A stretch of DNA of 51,860 nt from an uncultured Ruthenibacterium sp. (GCA_944386555.1 CALXBN010000058.1:1-51860); one strand, 5' to 3'; shown: positions 23,310 to 32,651, counted from the first letter of the stretch. Made by a program: numbers and translations. The notes: generated from the letters alone by a model not told the origin.

Positions 23310-24083
23310 GCAGCGGCCGCCCTGGCCCTGGGCGCCGCCCTGGCCCTGCTGGCCGGGTGCACCCCGGCCTCCGACAGCGTCTCTTCCCCGCCGGCTTCCG
23401 CTTCTTCGGTGCCGGCTGCCAGCGAGAGCGCACCGGCCAGTGAAAGCACTGCCGGCGAATCGGCCCCGGTGTCCTCCAGTTACGCGGCCGCTCCGGGCCC
23501 GGCCTACGCGATGGATGAGCTTTGGAGCCGCCTGGAGGCCGCCGGCAAGGTGTGGATGCCCGCCCAGCCCGGCGAGGAATGGTCCAGCCTGAACGGCTTC
23601 GCCTATCCGGTGGTGGCCTTTTCCACCCGCGGGGACGGCGGCTACCAGATGGAAATGTACTCGGCCGCCGGCAGCGGGGCCACCAGCTGGGTGTTCGCCC
23701 AAAGCACCCGGGACGAGACGGGCGCCTATCATCTGACAGCCGAACAGACGGACACCGAGGGCAACGCCACGGTATATCTGGACGGCTGCGGCGACCGGCT
23801 GACCCTGGTGCTGTATGAAGACGGCACACTGGACCTGCAGATGGAGCGCCCCGCCCTGCACAAAACTTTCGTGGCCAACGAGCGGCTGTATCCTCTGTCC
23901 GGCGGTTATTGGGAAGCCACAGCCCTGGATGAAGAGACAGCAGCCCGCGTGAACGAACAGGCCGACGAATACGGGCAGGTGGCCCTGAGCAACACCGAGT
24001 ACTGGCAGGCGGGCGGCGAAGTGCTGCCGCTGCGGACCTGGCGGGCCGTGACCCTGGAGGAAGCCCAGGGCCTGGTGAACTGA
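23274..24083 (+). CDS. Secreted lipoprotein of unknown function
   Basis: A 269-residue protein with a lipoprotein signal peptide: MKHTAKMKHTAK, hydrophobic core, then lipobox LLAGC, so Cys is about residue 29. A low-complexity linker rich in S, A, P and E follows for about 45 residues, then a globular domain with no family I recognise (GYQMEMYSAAGSGATSWVF, TEGNATVYLDGCGDRL). ATG at 23274 has AAAGGAAG 8 nt before it; an upstream in-frame GTG lies on that site. Divergent from pepT. Likely anchored to the outer face of the membrane. Confidence 0.8.
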   Translation: MKHTAKMKHTAKAAAALALGAALALLAGCTPASDSVSSPPASASSVPAASESAPASESTAGESAPVSSSYAAAPGPAYAMDELWSRLEAAGKVWMPAQPGEEWSSLNGFAYPVVAFSTRGDGGYQMEMYSAAGSGATSWVFAQSTRDETGAYHLTAEQTDTEGNATVYLDGCGDRLTLVLYEDGTLDLQMERPALHKTFVANERLYPLSGGYWEATALDEETAARVNEQADEYGQVALSNTEYWQAGGEVLPLRTWRAVTLEEAQGLVN

Positions 24084-24145
24084 GGCCGGGCGGCGCCTTC
24101 CCGCCGCATCAATCGCCCGGCTGCATGAGAGGATGAGATGAGCGG

Positions 24146-24544
24146 ATGAAACGGGAACTGGGGATCGGGCGCTGCGGCCTTGCCTGCTGCCTGTGTTCCG
24201 AGAACACGGTTTGCTCGGGCTGCAATTCGGGGCAATGCCCGGACCGCGACCGCTGCGAAAACCGCCGGTGCTCCATGGCAAAGGGTTTCACCCATTGCTA
24301 TGAATGCCCCGAACCCTGCACAAAAGGGCTGCTGGGCAAAACCAAGGCCTATGCCTTCACCCGGTTCGCCGGGCTGTATGGGGAGGAATGCCTTCTGGAC
24401 TGCCTGGAGCGGAATGAAAAAAACGGCGTGGTTTACCACCGCATCGGTATAACCGGCGATTACGACGATTTTGACGATGCCGATGCGCTGATCGAATGGC
24501 TCCGGACAGGACACCGGCAAAATGAAAGCGGGGAAAACAGATGA
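24146..24544 (+). CDS. Cysteine-rich DUF3795-like protein
   Basis: The 132-residue product has about 14 cysteines, nearly all in the first 90 residues, in the pattern CGLACCLC, CSGCNSGQCP and CYECPEPCTKG. This arrangement is typical of the DUF3795 family of small putative metal-binding proteins in anaerobes; function unknown. The ribosome-binding site is weak (GAGATGAG). The stop overlaps the start of the next gene as ATGA, so the two are translated together. Confidence 0.75.
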   Translation: MKRELGIGRCGLACCLCSENTVCSGCNSGQCPDRDRCENRRCSMAKGFTHCYECPEPCTKGLLGKTKAYAFTRFAGLYGEECLLDCLERNEKNGVVYHRIGITGDYDDFDDADALIEWLRTGHRQNESGENR

Positions 24545-25173
24545 CGGCCAAGATCTTTGTGCACGGTTCCGGCCACCGGGCGGACAGCTGGAATGCCGTG
24601 CTCGCCTGCCTTGCGGACGGCGGGGACGCACTGTGCCCGGATTTGCGGGAGCTGTTGGCCGGGCAGCCGGCCACCTACCAGAACCTGTGCGCCGCCTTTG
24701 CCGCGTACTGCGGGCGCGTGGAAGGGCAGGTGGACCTGTGCGGGCTCTCTCTGGGCGGCGTTTTGGCGCTGCAATACACCACCCTAGATCACCCGGACAA
24801 GGTGCGCACACTGGTGCTGATCGGCACGCCGTGCAAGGTGCCGAAAATCGCCTTCCGCCTGCAGAACCTGGTCTTTCGGCTCCTTCCCGATTCCCTGTTC
24901 CGGGATATGGCTTTCGGCAAGGCGGACACCTTTGCTTTGGGCAGCACCATGAAAGACCTGGATTTCACCGCCCGCCTGCAGGCCGTCCGCTGCCCGACGC
25001 TGATACTGTGCGGTGAAAAAGACAGTGCCAACCGCAAAGCCGCTTTTACGCTGGCCAAGGGGATTCCGGGCGCGAAGCTGAAGATCCTGAAAGGCGCCGG
25101 CCATGTGGCAAACGAGGACTGCCCCCGGGCGCTGGCCGGCGCGCTGGCGGCCTTCTACGCCCGGCATGCCTGA
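24541..25173 (+). CDS. Alpha/beta-hydrolase
   Basis: A 210-residue hydrolase with the oxyanion motif FVHGSG near residue 6, nucleophile elbow GLSLGG (Ser about 70), acid in LCGEKDSANR and histidine in GAGHVANEDCP, so the catalytic triad is complete. The short lid (residues about 105-140) is compatible with a small ester or carboxylesterase-type substrate. It resembles MenH/BioH-like proteins, but the substrate is unknown. It is coupled to the DUF3795-like gene and ends at two terminators. Confidence 0.85.
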   Translation: MTAKIFVHGSGHRADSWNAVLACLADGGDALCPDLRELLAGQPATYQNLCAAFAAYCGRVEGQVDLCGLSLGGVLALQYTTLDHPDKVRTLVLIGTPCKVPKIAFRLQNLVFRLLPDSLFRDMAFGKADTFALGSTMKDLDFTARLQAVRCPTLILCGEKDSANRKAAFTLAKGIPGAKLKILKGAGHVANEDCPRALAGALAAFYARHA

Positions 25174-25180
25174 ACGGTTT

Positions 25181-25209
25181 CCCGGCCCCCGGCGGGCCGG
25201 GGAATTTTT
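25181..25209 (+). terminator. Intrinsic terminator 1 after the hydrolase gene
   Basis: GC-rich stem CCCGGCCC/GGGCCGGG (25181-25202) followed by AATTTTT, 7 bp after the stop codon. Confidence 0.85.
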
Positions 25210-25214
25210 GTGCC

Positions 25215-25239
25215 CGGCCCGCTGCGGGCCGGCCTTTTT
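25215..25239 (+). terminator. Intrinsic terminator 2 (tandem)
   Basis: Seven-bp stem CGGCCCG/CGGGCCG with loop CTG (25215-25231), then GCC and five T residues. It directly follows terminator 1 and insulates the polysaccharide operon. Confidence 0.8.
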
Positions 25240-25270
25240 GCGCGCCGGCGGGCAAAAGCGGCAAAAAGCC

Positions 25271-25299
25271 TTTTCCTCGCCCCCGAATTATGGTATACT
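25271..25299 (+). promoter_or_regulatory. Extended -10 promoter of the polysaccharide operon
   Basis: TATACT (25294-25299) preceded by TGG, forming an extended -10 (TGnTATACT). The -35 at 25271-25276 (TTTTCC) is poor, spacer 17. It leaves a leader of about 75 bp before the first gene. Confidence 0.6.
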
Positions 25300-25382
25300 A
25301 TGGATAATTATGATGTAAAATACACAATGCTGCATTCGCCTGCGCGGGCGGCGCGCAGCGCTTTGTTTTGGAGGGACGATTC

Positions 25383-26429
25383 ATGGAACCCAATATTTTC
25401 AGCGGCAGGACCCTGCTGATCACCGGCGGCACCGGCAGCTTCGGCAACACGGTGCTCAAGCATTTTCTCACCAGCGATATCGGTGAGATCCGCATTTTCT
25501 CCCGTGATGAAAAAAAACAGGACGACATGCGCCATGACCTGCAGGCCCGCTTCCCCCGGCATGCGGGAAAGGTAAAGTTCTACATTGGCGATGTGCGCGA
25601 CGAGCGCAGCATCGGCAGTGTGATGCACGGGGTGGATTATCTGTTCCACGCCGCTGCCCTCAAGCAGGTGCCCTCCTGTGAATTTTTCCCCATGGAGGCC
25701 GTGCGCACCAACATCATCGGCACCGACAATGTGCTGACGGCCGCCATCCGCGCCGGCGTAAAAAAGGTGGTATGCCTGTCCACCGACAAAGCCGCCTATC
25801 CCATCAACGCCATGGGCATCAGCAAAGCCATGATGGAAAAGGTCATCGGCGCCAAGGCCCGCACCGTAAAGGCGGAGGACACCACCATCTGCTGCACCCG
25901 CTACGGCAACGTAATGGCCAGCCGGGGCAGCGTGATCCCCCTGTTCATCGAACAGATCAAGGCCGGCAAGCCCATCACCATCACCGACCCGGCTATGACC
26001 CGCTTCTTGATGAGCCTGGACGAAGCGGTGGACCTGGTGGTGTTCGCCTTCCGGCACGCCAACCCCGGCGATTTGTTCGTGCAGAAGGCACCGGCCTCCA
26101 CCATCGGGGACCTGGCCAAGGCCGTGCAGCAGCTGTTCGGTGATACGGGCACCCACATCATCGGCACCCGCCACGGCGAAAAGCTGTTCGAGACGCTGCT
26201 GACACGGGAGGAGCGCGTGCGCAGCGAGGATATGGGCGATTACTTCCGGGTGGCCGCCGACGGGCGGGATCTGAATTATGATAAATACTTTGTGCAGGGC
26301 CAGGTGCACACCCAGGCCCCCGAAGATTATACCAGCCACAACACCCGCCGTCTGACGGTGGAACAGGTTGTGGACAAGCTGCAAAGCCTGGATTATGTAA
26401 AAGAGGAGCTGAGCGCCTTTGGCAAATAA
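25383..26429 (+). CDS. capE: UDP-GlcNAc 4,6-dehydratase/5-epimerase, CapE/FnlA-like (first step to UDP-L-FucNAc)
   Basis: Short-chain dehydrogenase of 348 residues that turns UDP-GlcNAc into a 4-keto-6-deoxy intermediate while inverting C5. NAD motif GGTGSFG at 15-21; IFSRDEKKQDDMRHDL, FYIGDVRD and HAAALKQVPSCEF are strongly CapE/WbjB-like. The SDR YxxxK position reads MGISK after INA, which I recall as a trait of this subgroup. ATG at 25383 has GGAGGGACG upstream; an in-frame TTG further up lies on that site. It is first in the operon and overlaps the next gene by 11 bases. Symbol is by similarity to S. aureus cap genes. Confidence 0.9.
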   Translation: MEPNIFSGRTLLITGGTGSFGNTVLKHFLTSDIGEIRIFSRDEKKQDDMRHDLQARFPRHAGKVKFYIGDVRDERSIGSVMHGVDYLFHAAALKQVPSCEFFPMEAVRTNIIGTDNVLTAAIRAGVKKVVCLSTDKAAYPINAMGISKAMMEKVIGAKARTVKAEDTTICCTRYGNVMASRGSVIPLFIEQIKAGKPITITDPAMTRFLMSLDEAVDLVVFAFRHANPGDLFVQKAPASTIGDLAKAVQQLFGDTGTHIIGTRHGEKLFETLLTREERVRSEDMGDYFRVAADGRDLNYDKYFVQGQVHTQAPEDYTSHNTRRLTVEQVVDKLQSLDYVKEELSAFGK

Positions 26430-27573
26430 CGCCGTATCCAAAGATCTGCCCATCCTGATCACCGGCGCAGCCGGTTTTGTGGGCAAAAACCTGACCGCGG
26501 CGCTGAAAAGCGCCGGCTATACCGACCTGATGCTTTTTGATCTGGACGCCCCTGCGGACAACCTGGCGGCATACGCCGCCCGGGCCCGCTTTGTATTCCA
26601 CCTGGCCGGAGTGAACCGCCCCAAGGACCCCGGCGAGTTCTACACGGGCAACCGCGGCTTTACCGAGCACCTGCTGCACCTGCTGGAAGATGCCGGCAAC
26701 TGTGCCCCCGTACTGGTAACCAGCAGCATCCAGGCCGAACTGGACAACGATTACGGCCGCTCGAAGCGGGAGGCCGAAGCCCTGGTGTTTGCCCATGAAA
26801 AAGCCACCGGCGCGCCGGTGCTGGTGTACCGCATGCCCGGGCTGTTCGGCAAGTGGTGCCGCCCCAATTACAACAGCGTAGTGGCCACATTCTGCCACAA
26901 CATCGCCCGGGGCCTGCCCATCCAGGTGCGGGACCCTGCCTGCGAGCTGCCCCTTGTGTACATTGACGACGTGGTGGACAGCTTCCTTGCCGCCCTGGAA
27001 GGGCGTGCCGCGCGGGACTGCAGCGTGCCCGGTTTCTGTCATCTGATGTGTGAAAGCTATACCGTCAGCCTGGGGCGCCTGGCCGGGCTGATCGAAAGTT
27101 TCCGCGACAGCCGGGGCAGCTTGGCCGTGCCCGACATGGGCGACCCGTTTACAAAAAAGCTGTACGCCACCTACCTTTCTTACCTGCCGGAGGATGGGTT
27201 TGCCTATCCCCTGGAGATGCACACCGACGCCCGGGGCAGCTTTACGGAATTTCTGCGCAGCCCTGACCGAGGGCAGGTGAGCGTGAATGTCGCAAAGCCC
27301 GGCATCGTGAAGGGCAACCACTGGCACAACACAAAAAACGAGAAATTCCTGGTGGTGAAGGGCCGGGCCGTGATCCGCTTCCGGCGCATGGACGACCCTG
27401 CGGGCCAGGTGGTTGAATACCATGTCTCCGGCGACAGGCTGGAAGTGGTGGACATTCCCACAGGCTATACCCACAGCATTGAGAACGAAGGCGAGGACGA
27501 CCTGGTGACCGTGATGTGGGCCAGCGAGCCCTTCGACCCGGAGCGGCCCGATACCATCTATGAAAAGGTGTGA
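26419..27573 (+). CDS. capF: CapF/FnlB-like bifunctional reductase with C-terminal cupin
   Basis: Second enzyme of the UDP-L-FucNAc route. The N-terminal half is an SDR reductase (LITGAAGFVGKNL at about 11-23; NDYGRSKREAE with the YxxxK pair), which reduces the C4 ketone. From about residue 255 comes a cupin (DARGSFTEF, GNHWHNTKNEKFLVV, HSIENEG) with the histidines expected for zinc; in S. aureus CapF this domain carries out C3 epimerisation. The start is TTG 26419, overlapping capE by 11 bases, with AGAGGAGC upstream. Length 384 is normal. Confidence 0.9.
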   Translation: MANNAVSKDLPILITGAAGFVGKNLTAALKSAGYTDLMLFDLDAPADNLAAYAARARFVFHLAGVNRPKDPGEFYTGNRGFTEHLLHLLEDAGNCAPVLVTSSIQAELDNDYGRSKREAEALVFAHEKATGAPVLVYRMPGLFGKWCRPNYNSVVATFCHNIARGLPIQVRDPACELPLVYIDDVVDSFLAALEGRAARDCSVPGFCHLMCESYTVSLGRLAGLIESFRDSRGSLAVPDMGDPFTKKLYATYLSYLPEDGFAYPLEMHTDARGSFTEFLRSPDRGQVSVNVAKPGIVKGNHWHNTKNEKFLVVKGRAVIRFRRMDDPAGQVVEYHVSGDRLEVVDIPTGYTHSIENEGEDDLVTVMWASEPFDPERPDTIYEKV

Positions 27574-27577
27574 ACCC

Positions 27578-28720
27578 ATGGCAAGCAAGCTGAAACTGAT
27601 GACTGTGATCGGCACGCGGCCGGAGATCATCCGGCTGTCCGCCGTTATCAAAAAGTGCGATAAGTATTTCGACCAGATCCTGGTGCACACAGGCCAGAAT
27701 TATGACTACACGCTGAACCAGATCTTCTTCGAAGATCTGGGCCTGCGCGCGCCGGATTACTACCTGGACGCCGTGGGGGAAAACCTGGGACGGACCATCG
27801 GCAACATCATCGCCAAAAGCTACGAGCTGATGGTGCAGGTGCGCCCCGACGCACTGCTGATCCTGGGGGACACCAACAGCTGTTTGTGCGCCATCGGGGC
27901 CAAGCGCCTGCACATCCCCATTTTCCACATGGAGGCGGGCAACCGCTGCTTCGACGAATGCCTGCCCGAGGAGACCAACCGGCGCATTGTGGATCACATC
28001 GCCGATGTAAACCTGTGCTACTCCGAGCACGCGCGGCGGTATCTGAACGCCGAGGGCACCGCCAAAGAGCGCACCTTCGTGACGGGCAGCCCCATGGCCG
28101 AGGTACTGCGGGCAAACCTGCCCCAGATCGAGCGCAGCGATGTGCTGGCGCGCCTGGGCCTTGCGCCGCACAAATATATGCTGCTGTCGGCCCATCGGGA
28201 AGAAAATATCGACACCGAAAAGAATTTCATCGACCTGTTCACCTCTGTCAACCATCTGGCCCAAACCTACGACATGCCCATTTTGTACAGCTGCCATCCG
28301 CGCAGCCGCAAGCGGCTGCAGGCCATGGGCTTTGCACTGGATGAACGGGTGCGCCTGCACGAGCCCCTGGGCTTTCACGATTACAACCACCTGCAGATGA
28401 ACGCTTTCTGCGTGGTGAGCGATTCGGGCACTTTGCCTGAGGAGGCCAGCTTTTTCCTGAGTGCGGGCCATCCCTTCCCTGCGGTTTGCATCCGCACTTC
28501 CACCGAACGGCCCGAGGCCCTGGACAAAGGCTGTTTTGTGCTGGCCGGCATCAGCGAGGGCGGCGTGGAACAGGCCGTGGCCACCGCCGTGGCCATGCGG
28601 GAAAACGGTGACGACGGCATCCCGGTGCCCTACTACACCGAAGAGGTCTCCAGCAAAGTGGTAAAGATCATTCAAAGCTACACCGGCGTTGTGAACAAAA
28701 TGGTGTGGCGCAAGGGATAA
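27578..28720 (+). CDS. capG: CapG/FnlC-like UDP-HexNAc 2-epimerase (forms UDP-L-FucNAc)
   Basis: Third enzyme of the route: epimerises C2 to yield UDP-N-acetyl-L-fucosamine. The 380-residue protein belongs to the WecB superfamily (GTRPEIIRL, VHTGQNYDY, GDTNSCLCAI, HMEAGNRCFDECLPEETNRR, SDSGTLPEEASFF). The HMEAGNRCFDE segment is nearer to FnlC/CapG than to the GlcNAc 2-epimerase MnaA, which usually has an R-T/S-L variant there. ATG at 27578 sits 4 bp after the capF stop, with AAAAGGTG upstream. Confidence 0.9.
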   Translation: MASKLKLMTVIGTRPEIIRLSAVIKKCDKYFDQILVHTGQNYDYTLNQIFFEDLGLRAPDYYLDAVGENLGRTIGNIIAKSYELMVQVRPDALLILGDTNSCLCAIGAKRLHIPIFHMEAGNRCFDECLPEETNRRIVDHIADVNLCYSEHARRYLNAEGTAKERTFVTGSPMAEVLRANLPQIERSDVLARLGLAPHKYMLLSAHREENIDTEKNFIDLFTSVNHLAQTYDMPILYSCHPRSRKRLQAMGFALDERVRLHEPLGFHDYNHLQMNAFCVVSDSGTLPEEASFFLSAGHPFPAVCIRTSTERPEALDKGCFVLAGISEGGVEQAVATAVAMRENGDDGIPVPYYTEEVSSKVVKIIQSYTGVVNKMVWRKG

Positions 28721-28739
28721 CCGCCGAAGGAGGATTATT

Positions 28740-29945
28740 TTGGGCAAGCGCATTCTGGTGGTAAGCCAGCACTATTGGCCGGAGAATTTCCGCATCACGG
28801 ACATCTGTGAGGGTTTCGCGGCGGACGGTTTTTCGGTAGACGTGCTGTGCGGGCTGCCCAACTACCCCAAGGGGGAATGGTTTGCCGGCTACAGCTACGC
28901 CGGCCCGCGCACCGAAGCACACGGCGGCGTGCGCATCCTGCGCGCCGGTGAAATCCGCCGCAAGGGAAACACCAGCCTGCGTATCTTCCTGAATTATGTG
29001 TCCTTCCCGCTGACGGCCCTGTGCAACCTGTGGCGGCTGCGGGGGCCCTACGACGCGGTGTTCTGCTACGAAACCAGCCCTGTGCTGATGCTTTTGCCCG
29101 CCATTGTATATGCCAAGCTGCACCGGCTGCCGCTGACCGCCTATGTGCTGGACCTATGGCCGGAAAACCTGTACTCGGTGCTGCCCATCCGGAACAGGTT
29201 CCTACGGGCAGCAGCGCGGGGCGTCAGCCACTGGCTGTACCGCCGGTGCGACACTTTGATCGGCATGAGTCCCTCCCTGGGCCGGGCACTGGAGGAGATT
29301 TCCCCCCGGGCCAGGATAGCGGTGATCCCCCAGTACTGCGAAGATTTCTACGCCAGGGACGTTGAAGACGCCGCCCTGGCCGCCCGGCTGGGCGGGCGGT
29401 TCAACGTGGTGTTCACCGGCAATATCAGCCCCGCCCAGGACCTGGGCCTGCTGGTGGAATGCGCCCGGCGCCTGCGGGACGCCGGCCGGCAGGACATCCG
29501 CTTTGTGCTGGTGGGTGACGGCATGAGCCGGGCCGAGCTGGAGGCCCGGGTGGCCCGGGAGGGCCTGGCGGACTGGTTTTCCTTCGAGGGCCAGCACCCG
29601 GCCCGGGATATCCCCCGCTACACCGGCCTTGCGGGGGCCCTGTTCGCGGCCCTGGCCGACAGCGCCGATCTGGGCCTGACGGTGCCCGCGAAGATCACCA
29701 GCTATCTGGCCGCCGGGCGCCCGTGCCTGGTGGCCGTGAACGGCGAGGCCGCACGGGTGGTGCGCCAGGCCGGCTGCGGGCTGACGGGCCCGGCCGGCGA
29801 CGCGGGGGCCCTGTACGACAACCTGGTATGCCTGGCCGATATGGACCCGGCCGGGCGGGCCGAGATGGGCCGCCGGGGGCGGGCCTATTACCGCGCCCAT
29901 TTCAGCCGCAGCCTGCTGCTGGAACAACTGGAGTCTCTGTTCTGA
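28740..29945 (+). CDS. Glycosyltransferase family 4, WbuB-like (probable L-FucNAc transferase)
   Basis: GT-B fold transferase of 401 residues. It begins KRILVVSQHYWPENFRITDI, typical of the WbuB/WcaI-like group, with LDLWPENLYSV in the middle and the donor-site FTGNISPAQDLGLLVE and PAKITSYLAAGRP in the C-half. WbuB of E. coli O26 is described as an L-fucosamine transferase, and the three genes just upstream make UDP-L-FucNAc, so that donor is a reasonable inference. The start is TTG 28740 with AAGGAGGA 7 nt before it. The acceptor is probably a lipid-linked sugar. Confidence 0.83.
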   Translation: MGKRILVVSQHYWPENFRITDICEGFAADGFSVDVLCGLPNYPKGEWFAGYSYAGPRTEAHGGVRILRAGEIRRKGNTSLRIFLNYVSFPLTALCNLWRLRGPYDAVFCYETSPVLMLLPAIVYAKLHRLPLTAYVLDLWPENLYSVLPIRNRFLRAAARGVSHWLYRRCDTLIGMSPSLGRALEEISPRARIAVIPQYCEDFYARDVEDAALAARLGGRFNVVFTGNISPAQDLGLLVECARRLRDAGRQDIRFVLVGDGMSRAELEARVAREGLADWFSFEGQHPARDIPRYTGLAGALFAALADSADLGLTVPAKITSYLAAGRPCLVAVNGEAARVVRQAGCGLTGPAGDAGALYDNLVCLADMDPAGRAEMGRRGRAYYRAHFSRSLLLEQLESLF

Positions 29946-29985
29946 TTCGGCCCGCCGGGCCAACCTGTTTTGAGGTGAAACCGTT

Positions 29986-30741
29986 TTGAAAGTACTGGTC
30001 ATCATTCCCTGTTACAACGAAGAGGCCAACATCCGCCGGGTGGTGGAAGACCTGCGCCGCCAGGCCCCCTGGGCAGATTACCTGGTGGTAAATGACTGCT
30101 CCACCGATGCCAGCGAGGCCATCCTGCGCGCGGACGGCTGCAATTATATCAGCCTGCCGGTGAATTTGGGTATCGGCGGCGGGGTACAGTCCGGCTATCT
30201 GTATGCCCGGGAGCACGGCTACGATGTCACCGTGCAGATGGACGGCGACGGCCAGCATGACCCCGCCTTTCTGGCCGACGTGGTCCGCCCCGTGGCCGAC
30301 GGGCGCCTGGACATGGCCGTGGGCAGCCGTTTCCTGGAGAAAAAAGGCTTTCAAACCAGTTTCATGCGCCGGCTGGGCATCCATATCATCAGCTTTCTGA
30401 TCCGCCTGCTGTGCGGCGTGCAGGTACTGGACACCACCAGCGGCTTCCGCGCCTGCAGCAAAGCCCTGACAGCCTATTACGCCGACCATTATGCCCAGGA
30501 TTACCCCGAACCCGAGGCTATAATCTCCGCGGTGCTGGGCGGCTTTCGTGTGGGCGAGGTACCTGTGGTCATGCGCGAGCGCATGGGGGGCGTATCCAGC
30601 ATCAATCCGTTGAAAAGCGTGTATTACATGGTGAAGGTGAGCATCAGCCTGGTGGTATTCCGCCTGACGGTGGGCCGGGGTGAAGCCCGGCTGAAATATC
30701 TGAACGGCCCGGATGTGGCGCCAAAGGAGGAACGCACATGA
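29986..30741 (+). CDS. Glycosyltransferase family 2, dolichol-phosphate-mannose-synthase-like
   Basis: A 251-residue GT-A enzyme: VIIPCYNEEANI at the N-terminus, the metal-binding QMDGDGQHDP at about 79-88, and DTTSGFRACSKA, as in DPM1/GtrB-like enzymes. A hydrophobic segment occurs only near the C-terminus (VKVSISLVVF), so membrane anchoring is weak. Next to a DUF2304 protein this is a common pair in Gram-positive polysaccharide loci, where it may make a polyprenyl-phosphate sugar. Start TTG 29986 with GAGGTGAAA; overlaps DUF2304 as ATGA. Confidence 0.85.
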   Translation: MKVLVIIPCYNEEANIRRVVEDLRRQAPWADYLVVNDCSTDASEAILRADGCNYISLPVNLGIGGGVQSGYLYAREHGYDVTVQMDGDGQHDPAFLADVVRPVADGRLDMAVGSRFLEKKGFQTSFMRRLGIHIISFLIRLLCGVQVLDTTSGFRACSKALTAYYADHYAQDYPEPEAIISAVLGGFRVGEVPVVMRERMGGVSSINPLKSVYYMVKVSISLVVFRLTVGRGEARLKYLNGPDVAPKEERT

Positions 30742-31157
30742 ATTGGGACAGCATCAGCCTGGTGCTGCGCATCGGCCTGCTGGCCGCCGGCACCGGATAC
30801 CTGGGCCTGATCTTCTGGCTGCTGAAACACAAAAAGCTGACAGTGCGTTACGCCATCATTTGGCTGGCCAGCGCGGCGGTGCTGCTGGTGCTGGCGCTGT
30901 TCCCTTATATCGTACTGGTTCTGACAGACCTGCTGGGCATGGCCCAGCCGGCCAACCTGATGTTCATCCTGGTCATCGGGTTCATGCTGCTGCTGCTGCT
31001 CAGCCTGTCCAGCATTGTGTCCGGCTTTGCCGAGAAAATCAAGCGCATGGCGCAGAAGCAGGCCCTGCTGGAACAGCGTGTGCGCCAGTTGGAAGAGCGG
31101 CTGCGCGCCGAAGGCGGCGGGCAGCCGCCTTTCCCCCGCGAAAGCGACCAAAACTGA
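30738..31157 (+). CDS. DUF2304 small membrane protein
   Basis: 139 residues with three predicted membrane helices (about 7-29, 37-62, 70-92) and a basic, coiled tail (KRMAQKQALLEQRVRQLEER). This is the DUF2304 layout. The family is nearly always beside a GT2 of the DPM type, as here, and may anchor it. Function not proven. ATG at 30738 has AAAGGAGGAACG upstream and overlaps the GT2 stop. Confidence 0.82.
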   Translation: MNWDSISLVLRIGLLAAGTGYLGLIFWLLKHKKLTVRYAIIWLASAAVLLVLALFPYIVLVLTDLLGMAQPANLMFILVIGFMLLLLLSLSSIVSGFAEKIKRMAQKQALLEQRVRQLEERLRAEGGGQPPFPRESDQN

Positions 31158-31178
31158 CCGTACTGGAGGCGCCGCTTC

Positions 31179-32651
31179 ATGGACATTCTGACCTTGCCTT
31201 TCCTGCTGTTTCTGGCGGGCGCATGCGCGGTATACTATATAGTACCGCGTCCGGCGCGGGCGGCGTGGCTGCTGTGCTGCAGCTATTTGTTCTATCTGTA
31301 CAACGATGCCAACGCCCCCTATGTGGCCGTGCTGCTGGGGGCTACCGTACTGACTTACGGCTGCGGCCTGGCGCTGGAGGCCCTGAAGCCCCGGTGGGCC
31401 CGCCGCGCGCTGGTGGCCCTGTGCGCGCTGGCGTGCATGGGCGGTTTTTTCATATTCAAATACTACGACGTAGCCGCCGCAGGGCTGAACAGCGCCTTCG
31501 GCACCGGCCTGCGGGCACTGAACCTGGTGCAGCCTCTGGGCATCAGCTATTTCTCTTTCATGGCGCTGGGCTATATCATCGACGTATACCGGGGCAAATG
31601 CCGCGCCGAACGGGATTTTTTTTACTACGCGCTGTTCGTCAGCTTCTTCCCCTGCATCTTCACCGGCCCCATCGAGCGGGCAGGCCATCTGCTGCCCCAG
31701 TTCAAAGACCCGCCCCGCTTTGATTACGAGCAGTTTGCCGGGGGCGTGTTCCGCATTTTGTGGGGCTTTTTCAAAAAGCTGGTGCTGGCGGGCACGCTGG
31801 CCACGCTGGTGGACAACATCTACGTGGGCATTGCGCGCGACACCTACCCCGGGCCCATGCTGCTGTTCATGTGCCTGGCCTTCTGCTATCAGCTGTATGT
31901 GGATTTTTCCGCCGCCACCGACATCGCCATCGGCGCCGGGCAGGCCCTGGGCATCCAGGTGATGGAAAATTTCCGCCGGCCGCTGGCTGCACGCAGCTTT
32001 ACCGAATTGTGGCGCCGCTGGCACATCAGCCTGACAAGCTGGATGCGGGACTATATTTATATCCCGCTGGGGGGGAACCGCAAAGGCAAGGTGCGCCAAT
32101 ATGCAAACCAGATGGCAGTGTTTTTCGTCAGCGGGCTGTGGCATGGCGCCACACTGCCCTATGTGGTGTGGGGCCTGGCCAACGGCGCAGCCCTGTGCAT
32201 AGGCAAGGCCACGGCCCCCTTTCGCCGCCGAATGGAACCTTATAACCCGCTGTACCACTTCGCCCCCGTGCGCAGCTTGTGCAAAACGGTGGTCACTTAC
32301 CTGGTGTTTGCCGCCTGCTTTGTCTTTTTCGTGGTGGGCGTACACGGCGGCACTCTGGCCGATGCCGGTTATCTGTTCAGCCACTTTTTCACCGGCTGGG
32401 GCGAATTTTTCGGCGACTGGCCGGCGGCGGTGAAGCTGATGGCCAGTCTGGACGTAACGGCCCATGCCTTCGCCGCCACCGTGTTCGCGGCTGTGCTGGT
32501 CGAGGGCTTTGAATGCGCCGATGTCCCCGTACACCGGCTGATCCGCAGAATCCCCTGGCCGCTGCGGCTGGTGCTGTATTATGTGCTGGCAGTATTCATC
32601 CTCTTTTTCGGGGCTTTCGGAAGCTCCGGCTTTGTGTATCAGAACTATTGA
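31179..32651 (+). CDS. MBOAT-family O-acyltransferase (AlgI/DltB/PatB-like)
   Basis: Polytopic membrane enzyme of 490 residues that moves acyl groups across the membrane onto extracellular polysaccharide. Hallmarks are RRWHISLTSWMRDYIYIPLG and the catalytic histidine in SGLWHGATLPYVVWGL. Length and helix pattern match AlgI-type proteins. Placed after glycosyltransferases and before an SGNH-like protein, it likely O-acetylates the FucNAc polymer. ATG at 31179 with GGAGGCG upstream. DltB is excluded as the best name because dltA, dltC and dltD-type genes are absent. Confidence 0.9.
   Translation: MDILTLPFLLFLAGACAVYYIVPRPARAAWLLCCSYLFYLYNDANAPYVAVLLGATVLTYGCGLALEALKPRWARRALVALCALACMGGFFIFKYYDVAAAGLNSAFGTGLRALNLVQPLGISYFSFMALGYIIDVYRGKCRAERDFFYYALFVSFFPCIFTGPIERAGHLLPQFKDPPRFDYEQFAGGVFRILWGFFKKLVLAGTLATLVDNIYVGIARDTYPGPMLLFMCLAFCYQLYVDFSAATDIAIGAGQALGIQVMENFRRPLAARSFTELWRRWHISLTSWMRDYIYIPLGGNRKGKVRQYANQMAVFFVSGLWHGATLPYVVWGLANGAALCIGKATAPFRRRMEPYNPLYHFAPVRSLCKTVVTYLVFAACFVFFVVGVHGGTLADAGYLFSHFFTGWGEFFGDWPAAVKLMASLDVTAHAFAATVFAAVLVEGFECADVPVHRLIRRIPWPLRLVLYYVLAVFILFFGAFGSSGFVYQNY

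Noticed and set aside
31179..32651. DltB of a D-alanylation operon
   Set aside because: There is no dltA, dltC or typical dltD; the context is polysaccharide synthesis.
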